The notes below the pieces were generated by a model. The model did not search any database, was not told the origin of the DNA, and was given only the letters and a program-made list of their open reading frames with translations. A program made the translations under genes and the position numbers. Shown here one piece after another: positions 14,505-19,827 of a stretch of 19,827 nt of DNA. The first letter of the stretch is position 1; every line of letters begins with the position of its first letter. The stretch spans positions 1 through 19,827 of the forward strand of contig CACYHJ010000138.1 of the NCBI GenBank assembly GCA_902774165.1. The letters run 5' to 3'. This DNA comes from Oscillospiraceae bacterium. Lineage in GTDB: Bacteria; Bacillota; Clostridia; Oscillospirales; Acutalibacteraceae.

Positions 14505-15329
14505 TTACCAACTCATTGCATATTTATTATACTGCTTTTCTTTCACACGGCTGTCGTCCATGTCCACCGCGATGATCGGCGTCTGATCCTGCGAATACCT
14601 AATGTCTGTTCTGAGTCTCATAACGCTTCCCTCCATCTCATATCGGACGTCGGTTTCATCTATGACGGTTTTGCTGTAAACCTCTTTGTTCAGACTGTAC
14701 CGTTTGTGCGAATAGAAATAGTCAATGGCGAAACTCAACGTCGGCAGCGTGAGCCTATCCGCGCCGTCCGGCGTCGGGGTGTCTACGATAGACGTATCGC
14801 CGTCCGGGGCCAGAAAAGCCATTCTTGCTTTTTCCTCAGCCGTGAAAGCCGCATCGAAAAACTCCGTGTTCAGCCATCGCCGCAGCGCGCAGTTTTTCCA
14901 TACGTTCGTCGGCTGTTTCGACCAGTCAAACGGCAGATAGATCCTGTCCCCGAGAAGCATCAGGAACAAATATCCGTCGCGTTTTTCCACGACACGCCAG
15001 ATCAGAGGCCTTTTTTCTTTGTCAAAATAAGGCTGCTTCCACGCGCCGAAATAGACGGCGTCATTTTCCTCACAGGCATCCAACGGGACGATCCGGGATC
15101 TGGAAACCACCTTATTGCACGTCAGGCATTTGCGCACGACGAACCCCGGGTCGTCGGGGAATTCGTCAAACACGTTATAGGAATGCGCCTTTTTAGACAT
15201 GTATTCAGTTTTTGTTTCACCGCATATCACGCACGTACGTTCGATCGTCCCTTTTTGGGTACAGGTGGATTCGGTCGCGCCGGTGCGGCACCAGCGGTGG
15301 TTGTGTTCGTCCGGTTTGTCAAACAGCAT
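14505..15329 (-). CDS. DUF6273-domain protein with N-terminal Cys/His zinc-ribbon-like motif
   Basis: A 274-residue protein starting at 15329 (MLFDKPDEHNHRW), with GGAGG about 10 bases upstream; the longer frame from 15467 would run through the inverted repeat and into the previous gene. Residues about 10-75 contain paired CxxC motifs (RTCVICGE and KCLTCNK) plus His and Cys residues (HNHRWC, STCTQ), likely a metal-binding or 'H-x-W ... TC ... G' type repeat seen in many clostridial surface proteins. The rest matches DUF6273: VYFGAWKQ, PLIWRVVEKRDGYLFLMLL, WKNCALRRWLNTEFFDAAFTAEEKARM and TLPTLSFAIDYF. In this family the W-x-x-S/C-x-LR-x-WLN block is the hallmark; its function is unknown. There is no signal peptide. 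Confidence 0.82.
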   Translation of the reverse strand: MLFDKPDEHNHRWCRTGATESTCTQKGTIERTCVICGETKTEYMSKKAHSYNVFDEFPDDPGFVVRKCLTCNKVVSRSRIVPLDACEENDAVYFGAWKQPYFDKEKRPLIWRVVEKRDGYLFLMLLGDRIYLPFDWSKQPTNVWKNCALRRWLNTEFFDAAFTAEEKARMAFLAPDGDTSIVDTPTPDGADRLTLPTLSFAIDYFYSHKRYSLNKEVYSKTVIDETDVRYEMEGSVMRLRTDIRYSQDQTPIIAVDMDDSRVKEKQYNKYAMSW

Positions 15330-15381
15330 AGGATGTAATCCTCCTTCATTTTGTGTATTTGATGATACTATAATAATACGT

Positions 15382-15407
15382 CCGATGGGAGTTTTTCGTC
15401 CCATCGG
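15382..15407. promoter_or_regulatory. 9-bp inverted repeat in the gap before the DUF6273 gene
   Basis: CCGATGGGA and TCCCATCGG form a perfect stem with an 8-base loop. It lies 14 bases past the stop of the 236-aa gene and 53 bases before the DUF6273 start. There is no T tract on the minus strand, so it could be a weak terminator or an operator near the promoter. Confidence 0.5.
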
Positions 15408-15420
15408 GTGTTGTAAAGAA

Positions 15421-16131
15421 TCAATTTTTTTGCTGTTTTTCTTTCTCCCGCTTTTCTTTCTCCTCAAGCCACCTGTAAAATTCCCATTCTAAAGGGGTTC
15501 TTCCGTTGTTTTGTTTTTTCAACTTTTCCCTTATTTCTTCTTGGTATTTCAGATATGTTTTGTAGCATTTGATTCTGCTCCATGCATAATTGAGTTTTCC
15601 CGAATCAAACAACGCAGGAGAATCCGGACTGTGAAACCCATCGTATGTAGGAGGCAGAATCGCCAGATCGTGTGCGACGCCATCTGCGATGTAACGGTCT
15701 ACCGGAACATGAAACACAGCGCGAAACCGATCAAGATCTTTTCGGTCGTCGGCGTCATACAAATACGCATATTTTAACGCCATGTTGATCCACTTTTGCG
15801 CCTGTCCGCAGGAAAGGGAATAATCTTTTTCCCTTTTGTAAAAATCGATCATTGTCTCGCATGCTTCCCGATGCCATCTGTCAAATCCCTGCTCTTCCGT
15901 GTGTGCAAGCTCCTTAAATTTTGCTTCTATTATTTCAATGCATCTTTCCTTGGCGTATCTGTTGGAAAGAACACCGTCCCTTTCCATTTTCGTCATCGTT
16001 CTGCACACGTCCAGATATGCACAGTTAAGCGCATCTACAAAAGAGAGAGACGAGTATTCGCGGTATTTCTTTTTTCTTATTTCTTTCTTAAACTTATCTT
16101 TTTGTTCTGATGTAAAGATACAATCACTCAT
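15421..16131 (-). CDS. Protein of unknown function, 236 aa
   Basis: A basic, helical, soluble protein. Start at 16131 with AAGGAGG 9 bases upstream. The core segment YSLSCGQAQKWINMALKYAYLYD (residues about 120-142) recalls, from memory, a 'xGQAQKWxNMxxKY' motif in uncharacterised gut-Firmicutes proteins. It is preceded by helices (SFVDALNCAYLDVCRTM, FDRWHREACETMIDFY) and followed by a loop with H-V-P-V-D-R-Y. The C-terminal 50 residues are highly charged, with a likely coiled coil (EEIREKLKKQ, EEKEKREKEKQQK). The gap to the upstream DUF2779 gene is 22 bases, so they are probably one transcript from the promoter at 17592-17620. No function can be assigned. Confidence 0.75.
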   Translation of the reverse strand: MSDCIFTSEQKDKFKKEIRKKKYREYSSLSFVDALNCAYLDVCRTMTKMERDGVLSNRYAKERCIEIIEAKFKELAHTEEQGFDRWHREACETMIDFYKREKDYSLSCGQAQKWINMALKYAYLYDADDRKDLDRFRAVFHVPVDRYIADGVAHDLAILPPTYDGFHSPDSPALFDSGKLNYAWSRIKCYKTYLKYQEEIREKLKKQNNGRTPLEWEFYRWLEEKEKREKEKQQKN

Positions 16132-16153
16132 TTTGATAGCCTCCTTTTTTCGA

Positions 16154-17575
16154 TTATACTATTTTCAGTTTCTCCCACACCTTCACCATCGCCAGGGTAT
16201 CCAGCTCGCAGTACTTTAACAGGTTTCTGCGGGCGGTTTCTTTTTCCGCCGGTTCCATGAATTGGATCTGCGGGAAGAGGTCCATCGCTTCGCTGCCGTT
16301 GTGTACGCCCTCCAGATTGTGATAGTTCAGCTGCGGGTCGTCCGGGAATAACGCCGGCAGCAGCAGATCTTTAATGTTGCTTTCAATATTCAGCAAATGC
16401 TCGCTGAGGTCCGGGAACGCCGCCGCCAGCTCTTTGATGCGGATGCATTCGAACGCCTTGTTGTACGCCGTGACGCACACGTCCTTCGGGATATCCGCGC
16501 ACAGACGCTCCGCCAGCGCCCGCCGCGGGTCGGGCCCGGATTCCGCCAGAAACTCCTTATGTTTCAGCTCGCCGCCCTCTTTTTCGATATAATGCAGCGA
16601 ATACTGGAACGGCACCTGCTGATAGGGTCTTGTGCCGACGTATTTCGGCACCGGGAGCTGCATCGTCTCGAAATCGAGGAAATACAGCGGATAGGAGAGC
16701 GTATCGAGAAACGCGCGGATCGCGTCTCTGTCCGCGAACGTTCCCCTGTCGTTCAGCGCGAAATCGATCTGCCGCAGCGCCGTTTTGTTTTTGACTTTCC
16801 CCGCGGCAAGAAGCGCGTCGTACGACGTAACGCCGTCGAAATAGTGTTTCAGCGCAGTCTTAAAGCCGATCCGGTAGAGATCGAACACGTTCGGTCTTTG
16901 GAGCGCCCGGGTGCAGTAATCCCAATATTCGCATTCGTACGGAGATTTGCAGTATTCGCCGATATCGACCGTAGGTTCTCCGCCGGCAAGGACCTGCTCG
17001 GCGGTGCGGAGATTCGCTTCGATCTTCATCGTTTCTTCGGCAACGCCGTCGGAAACGTCGGTTATATTGAACAATTCGTCAAGACGGCGCGTCCCGTCGA
17101 AAACGTAGCCGCCGTTGATCGTCACGACGTAAACGCCGGTCACCTTCACGCCGCAGTTTTCCAGCACGTATTTCTGATAGGCGACGTCCGCGCAATAGAC
17201 GCTGCTGACGTGGGTCGCGCTTTTTACCTCATAGATCGCCCAGCCGCCGTTCTCTTTTTTCAGCAGATCCACGGCGCAGTAGAGTCCGCCGAAGGAGAAG
17301 GACGCTTCGCAGATCACCGGCGCTCTCTTTTTCATTTCTTCTTCGGTGCGCCGGATCATTTCGGGCAGATCGAGCCTGCCGTCCTCTTTTTTCGCGGTCA
17401 CTTCGACAAAGTCGCCGAACAGCCCCATGGCGAGGTCGCCCACCTCGTTGCCCACGGCAAAACGCGCTTCTTTGGCGTCGTCCTGCGCCTTCAGCTCCGG
17501 CCGGTAGGTATCCAGCCACAGCATTTTCGGGCACTGCCACAACCGGCAGTATCTGGATTTGGATAAATACAGCAT
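16154..17575 (-). CDS. DUF2779 protein: Cas4/RecB-like nuclease fold plus DEDD-type exonuclease-like domain
   Basis: A 473-residue protein. Start at 17575 (MLYLSKSRYC), with AGGTGAG just upstream and a sigma-A promoter ending 17 bases before; the longer frame from 17620 would start inside the -35 box. Residues 1-225 look like a PD-(D/E)XK nuclease of the RecB/Cas4 group: Asp103 in AVDLL and Glu116-Val-Lys118 in YEVKSA form the catalytic pattern. Cys10 or Cys15 plus Cys209, Cys215 and Cys221 could bind an Fe-S cluster. Residues about 295-473 are the DUF2779 part (PF11074) with an RNase H-like exonuclease pattern: FLDFET (Asp301, Glu303), AYNKAFE (371-376) and a late Asp459 in CELDTLAMV. It probably cuts or trims nucleic acid in the cytoplasm; a repair or defence role is inference. 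Confidence 0.88.
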   Translation of the reverse strand: MLYLSKSRYCRLWQCPKMLWLDTYRPELKAQDDAKEARFAVGNEVGDLAMGLFGDFVEVTAKKEDGRLDLPEMIRRTEEEMKKRAPVICEASFSFGGLYCAVDLLKKENGGWAIYEVKSATHVSSVYCADVAYQKYVLENCGVKVTGVYVVTINGGYVFDGTRRLDELFNITDVSDGVAEETMKIEANLRTAEQVLAGGEPTVDIGEYCKSPYECEYWDYCTRALQRPNVFDLYRIGFKTALKHYFDGVTSYDALLAAGKVKNKTALRQIDFALNDRGTFADRDAIRAFLDTLSYPLYFLDFETMQLPVPKYVGTRPYQQVPFQYSLHYIEKEGGELKHKEFLAESGPDPRRALAERLCADIPKDVCVTAYNKAFECIRIKELAAAFPDLSEHLLNIESNIKDLLLPALFPDDPQLNYHNLEGVHNGSEAMDLFPQIQFMEPAEKETARRNLLKYCELDTLAMVKVWEKLKIV

Positions 17576-17591
17576 TTTTCTCACCTGTTTC

Positions 17592-17620
17592 AGTATACAG
17601 TACTCCGGGACCGTTTTCAA
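17592..17620 (-). promoter_or_regulatory. Near-consensus sigma-A promoter of the DUF2779 operon
   Basis: On the minus strand, TTGAAA (17615-17620), a 17-base spacer and TATACT (17592-17597). The start codon is at 17575, leaving a leader of about 10 bases that holds AGGTGAG. Confidence 0.8.
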
Positions 17621-17739
17621 GAATCATTTCGGACTGTCATAGGCAAAACTGACCGAGGAGAAACAAAGTCAGCGGAATCTGCGGAGATTCGGCAGAATTA
17701 TGAGCAACCGTAAAACGTCTTTTTATTGCAGATAGCCCA

Positions 17740-18312
17740 TTATCTAAAAATAATGTCTCCCGCCTTTGCTATCATCGAAAGAAAAGCTTTATCAGTCAAT
17801 GGCGCCATGCCGTCAATCATTTCTATATATTCGTCGTCAGTCATTTCCGTTGGTATCATTTGATCCGGTATCTCCTTCACCGTATACTCTTTCCTGTCAG
17901 GCGATACCGTGATCTGAACACACAGGCCGGATGAAGCGAAACCAAACGCATGATCCATATCGCCTGGGGTTCGCGAAATTCTCCGTATGATCTCACGCAA
18001 ATGCCAAAGAACAGAATGGGGAAACAAAAGCAGAATGATATCGCCAGGCTGAAGCACTTCCTGAAACGTTCCCCTGCACGCGGCAGGATCGGAAGATAAA
18101 AATTGAGCATAGCATATTCCTTCCACCTTAATCAGTTTCTTTTGCGGCAACGAACACTGTCCCGTTTCTTCAATCATTTGCAGAATTGCTTTTTTGTCCC
18201 AGTGAGATATTTGGTTTACGATCTGACCTGACGCCGGATTAAACATCGGGCGAACTACGATGGAAGAACCTGACGCAGGATAAACAAGCGGATACTTTTT
18301 CTTGTCTTTCAT
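17740..18312 (-). CDS. Protein of unknown function, 190 aa
   Basis: Start at 18312 (MKDKKKYPLVYP), with GGAGGTG about 8 bases upstream; the longer frame from 18372 adds a poorly supported N-terminus that would span the likely promoter. The protein is soluble with no signal peptide. Visible segments: SGSSIVVRPMFNPASGQIVNQISHWDKK, a helix ILQMIEETGQCS, a hydrophobic stretch LQPGDIILLLFPHSVLWHLREIIRRI, and an acidic C-terminus with MTDDEYIEMIDGM. No family is recognised. A TATACT -10 box lies at 18338-18343 inside an 8-bp inverted repeat whose inner arm is the ribosome binding site. It is a single gene at the left border of the AT-rich island. Confidence 0.72.
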   Translation of the reverse strand: MKDKKKYPLVYPASGSSIVVRPMFNPASGQIVNQISHWDKKAILQMIEETGQCSLPQKKLIKVEGICYAQFLSSDPAACRGTFQEVLQPGDIILLLFPHSVLWHLREIIRRISRTPGDMDHAFGFASSGLCVQITVSPDRKEYTVKEIPDQMIPTEMTDDEYIEMIDGMAPLTDKAFLSMIAKAGDIIFR

Positions 18313-18320
18313 ATCGAACA

Positions 18321-18351
18321 CCTCCGTTACGTTAGACAGTATAAACGGAGG
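18321..18351 (-). promoter_or_regulatory. 8-bp inverted repeat spanning the ribosome binding site and a -10 box
   Basis: CCTCCGTT (18321-18328) and AACGGAGG (18344-18351) are complementary around a 15-base loop. On the minus strand one arm is the GGAGG ribosome binding site and the loop holds TATACT. If transcription starts further upstream the mRNA hides its ribosome binding site; if TATACT is the -10 box the palindrome is more likely an operator. Confidence 0.45.
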
Positions 18352-18424
18352 CATGGACCGAAAATGCCGCACGGGGTATTGTATTCTGTCGGCAAATGTG
18401 ATATGCTGAAACCAAAGGAGGATT

Positions 18425-18442
18425 ATGTACTATGCTATATAG
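18425..18442 (+). other. Five-codon mini-ORF behind a strong ribosome binding site
   Basis: AAAGGAGG (18414-18421) precedes ATG TAC TAT GCT ATA TAG. The ribosome binding site is far stronger than that of the longer frames downstream. It could be a leader peptide or just a mistargeted site; compare the 17-codon leader at 19179. Confidence 0.35.
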
Positions 18443-18472
18443 AATACTGTAAGGACTGTGATAGAAGTATCT

Positions 18473-18604
18473 ATGGGTATCTATGGTAGTTTACATGATT
18501 GTGATATCAACATCGAAAACAACGGCAACAATGTTCTCAGCGATGATAAATGTTACTGCAAGATCACAAATGGTCAAAGAGCAGAAAAGTATTCATGGGA
18601 GTAA
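18473..18604 (+). CDS. Possible small Cys-containing protein, 43 aa
   Basis: ATG GGT ATC TAT opens a 43-residue frame (MGIYGSLHDCDINIENN..., with CYCKITNGQ near the end) that stops 6 bases before the next gene's ATG. A GTG at 18458 in the same frame is another possible start. Three cysteines and a compact length suggest a real small protein, and the spacing suits an operon, but there is no good ribosome binding site and no recognised family. It may be a fragment of a longer gene. Confidence 0.35.
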   Translation: MGIYGSLHDCDINIENNGNNVLSDDKCYCKITNGQRAEKYSWE

Positions 18605-18610
18605 TTGTTT

Positions 18611-19108
18611 ATGAAAAGAGTGATTAAGAGTTCAGAAGATATTTTCGGGATGGCTACTATAGGCAGACATATTCAGCCTAATTTTACTGTAGCTGTCAAT
18701 CCTGACGGAAATAGAGTAGGGAACTGTTATTTCAAATACTACAATAGAGAAAATTATAATATTGCTACTCATGTAACCCGTCTCAACTTGAGAAAACCCA
18801 ATAAAATCATTCATAAGAACAGAGACGGCAAGAAAGAATGGCAACTTAATTCTAGTGATAAAAAAGCTATTTGTCAGTATTTAGATCAAACTTCTAGATA
18901 CGGAGCACAATTTGGTGCAACAAATTGGGATTATACACTCTACAGCTGGAACAATGAATTAGGTCTGTTGGAGGCTGAATTCCCGGAAGAATATTCTTCT
19001 CCGTTTGAAGCATTTGTAAATGGATTCTACGATACAGAGGATAATATGAATAATCCGAGTTATGTTCCCAGCACACTAGAAAGACCTGATTATACGCAAA
19101 TCAGATAA
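18611..19108 (+). CDS. AT-rich island protein 1, unknown, with MKRVIKxSEDxF N-terminus
   Basis: A 165-residue soluble protein. Start at 18611 (ATGAAAAGAG); the TTG at 18605 in the same frame is less likely. The first 12 residues, MKRVIKSSEDIF, match those of the next gene and then similarity ends. The remainder is rich in Asn and Tyr (NCYFKYYNRENYNIATH, QYLDQTSRYGAQFGATNWDYTLYSWNNELG, FEAFVNGFYDTEDNM), with no recognised family. Codon use is AT-rich, clearly unlike the GC-rich genes to the left, which suggests acquisition by transfer. A short 'MK(R/K)(V/I)IK' start is seen in phage or integrative-element proteins from memory, so a phage or element origin is possible but unproven. Confidence 0.72.
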   Translation: MKRVIKSSEDIFGMATIGRHIQPNFTVAVNPDGNRVGNCYFKYYNRENYNIATHVTRLNLRKPNKIIHKNRDGKKEWQLNSSDKKAICQYLDQTSRYGAQFGATNWDYTLYSWNNELGLLEAEFPEEYSSPFEAFVNGFYDTEDNMNNPSYVPSTLERPDYTQIR

Positions 19109-19178
19109 CTTATCAACGAGTGTTTTGTAAATTTTCCTGACACCCACTCGTAAAACAAAAATAAAGGAGGACAAATCT

Positions 19179-19232
19179 ATGAATATCTCAACCGGTTTGG
19201 TGGCTGGAGTGTATAACGCAATTCAGAGGTAA
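19179..19232 (+). CDS. 17-aa leader-type peptide with a strong ribosome binding site
   Basis: AAAGGAGG (19163-19170) precedes an ATG at 19179 encoding MNISTGLVAGVYNAIQR; the stop is 4 bases before the ATG of the next gene. The end of the mini-ORF carries CAGAGG, which is the ribosome binding site of the next gene, so translating the leader would affect initiation downstream. Whether the peptide itself has a role is unknown. Confidence 0.55.
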   Translation: MNISTGLVAGVYNAIQR

Positions 19233-19236
19233 TTCC

Positions 19237-19722
19237 ATGAAAAGAGTAATTAAGCGTTCAGAAGATAGCTTTCATACAAAAATCATCACATACAATGTAG
19301 AGGTTCAGTTTGTATCTGAGGTTGAAGCTGCTATCAATCCTATTCAAAAAGAAGATGGTTCAATTGATCAGGCCGCACTTGCGGAGTATCAAGAATTCTT
19401 AATCAATGTACTTGCTGTTCTTGATGAACATGAATTTGAAATCATAGAAGGCCATGAGAGTCCGCGCAGCGAAACATCATGTTACATTTCTGCATTCAAA
19501 AAATCAGAATCTACTTCTGACAACATCAAGTGCATCTTCTTTATTCGAGTTTCTGATCATGTTCTTAATAAAGATACAAATAAATTACGATCTGAGTACT
19601 ATAAATCAGAAGCAGAACGATTGAAGCAGACATCGTTGTCAATGGAGATACATTTGACAGTTATGACGCAGCAATTGAAGAAATCGGAAAACGTCTCAAT
19701 TGATTGTTCATATGACAAATAA
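19237..19722 (+). CDS. AT-rich island protein 2, unknown, with MKRVIKxSEDxF N-terminus
   Basis: A 161-residue protein starting MKRVIKRSEDSF, then NVEVQFVSEVEAAINPIQKEDGS, a helical segment (ALAEYQEFLINVLAVLDEHEFEIIEGHES), a strand-rich part (SETSCYISAFKK, IKCIFFIRVSDHVLNKDT) and a C-terminal helix (YYKSEAERLKQTSLSMEI). The middle (helix, EFEIIEGHESPRS, SCYISAFK, CIFFIRVSDH) looks like one compact alpha/beta domain, but no family is recognised. The first 31 bases match those of the gene at 18611 at 29 positions. It is AT-rich. It is preceded by the 17-aa leader and its own weak AGAGG site, and overlaps a possible longer start of the WYL gene. Confidence 0.72.
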   Translation: MKRVIKRSEDSFHTKIITYNVEVQFVSEVEAAINPIQKEDGSIDQAALAEYQEFLINVLAVLDEHEFEIIEGHESPRSETSCYISAFKKSESTSDNIKCIFFIRVSDHVLNKDTNKLRSEYYKSEAERLKQTSLSMEIHLTVMTQQLKKSENVSIDCSYDK

Positions 19723-19747
19723 TTTAAGAAAGAATGATATAAAACAA

Positions 19748-19827
19748 ATGGATAGTATGCAGCCGAAAAAGATGCTGGTGATGAACATTCTGGACATTCT
19801 CAGGAAGTACACGGACGAGGATCACCG
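19748..19827 (+). CDS. WYL-type transcriptional regulator, N-terminal start (runs off the window)
   Basis: Only the first 26 codons are visible: MDSMQPKKMLVMNILDILRK followed by YTDEDHR. This matches the start of clostridial WYL-domain regulators, which open with a helix of the form K-x-x-L-x-x-x-x-I-L-x-x-x-S/T-D-E-D-H ahead of a winged helix. An in-frame ATG at 19712, overlapping the upstream stop, could add 12 residues. Base composition returns to GC-rich here, so this gene lies outside the AT-rich island. WYL regulators often control defence or DNA-damage loci, but the target here is not visible. Confidence 0.7.
   Translation, partial: MDSMQPKKMLVMNILDILRKYTDEDH

Noticed and set aside
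16397..17566. 389-codon open frame on the plus strand
   Set aside because: It is antisense to the DUF2779 gene, which has nuclease motifs and a near-consensus promoter.

Overview
The window looks like a chromosomal piece of an uncultured gut- or rumen-type Clostridia bacterium (Bacillota, Oscillospiraceae-like). The grounds are GC-rich coding with AGGAGG-type Shine-Dalgarno sites, sigma-A promoters with 17-18 bp spacers, and families typical of that group: a Cthe_2159-type carbohydrate-binding protein, GH78, TnpV, DUF6273, DUF2779 and a small 'CYHVP' protein. No rRNA, tRNA, CRISPR array or complete transposase was seen. The taxonomic call is inference from gene content.

Region 1 (1-8.0 kb) is a surface and carbohydrate region. 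It holds the 3' end of a large surface protein, a 76-aa Cys-containing protein, a secreted HAD-family phosphatase lipoprotein, a secreted beta-helix carbohydrate-binding protein and a cytoplasmic GH78 alpha-L-rhamnosidase. The two large surface proteins end in similar amphipathic helices, which may be a shared cell-envelope signal. Hairpin array A lies at 2325-2590.

Region 2 (8.0-11.7 kb) is an accessory patchwork. An unknown 333-aa gene is flanked by two related, same-orientation copies of a short MITE-like element; the better copy has perfect 19-bp terminal inverted repeats. Then come a TfoX-N-like protein, a gene whose 3' end looks decayed, a four-helix-bundle protein, a 25-bp tandem repeat, hairpin array B (10719-10963) and a two-gene TnpV operon whose Shine-Dalgarno lies in a 15-bp hairpin.

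Region 3 (11.7-18.3 kb) holds a CbbX/SpoVK-type AAA+ ATPase, three proteins of unknown function (one with DUF6273), a DUF2779 nuclease-like protein and another unknown protein.

Region 4 (about 18.4-19.74 kb) is an AT-rich island. Its two genes share nearly the same first 31 bases and are then unrelated; each lies downstream of a strong ribosome binding site that drives a tiny ORF. A WYL-type regulator starts at the right edge, where base composition returns to normal.

The most unusual structures are the two hairpin arrays. Each is a run of short hairpins with different stems, separated by a conserved 7-8 base linker that reads one way in the left half and as its reverse complement in the right half. 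The linker differs between the arrays (ATATCGAG against TAATGAAG), but the architecture is the same.
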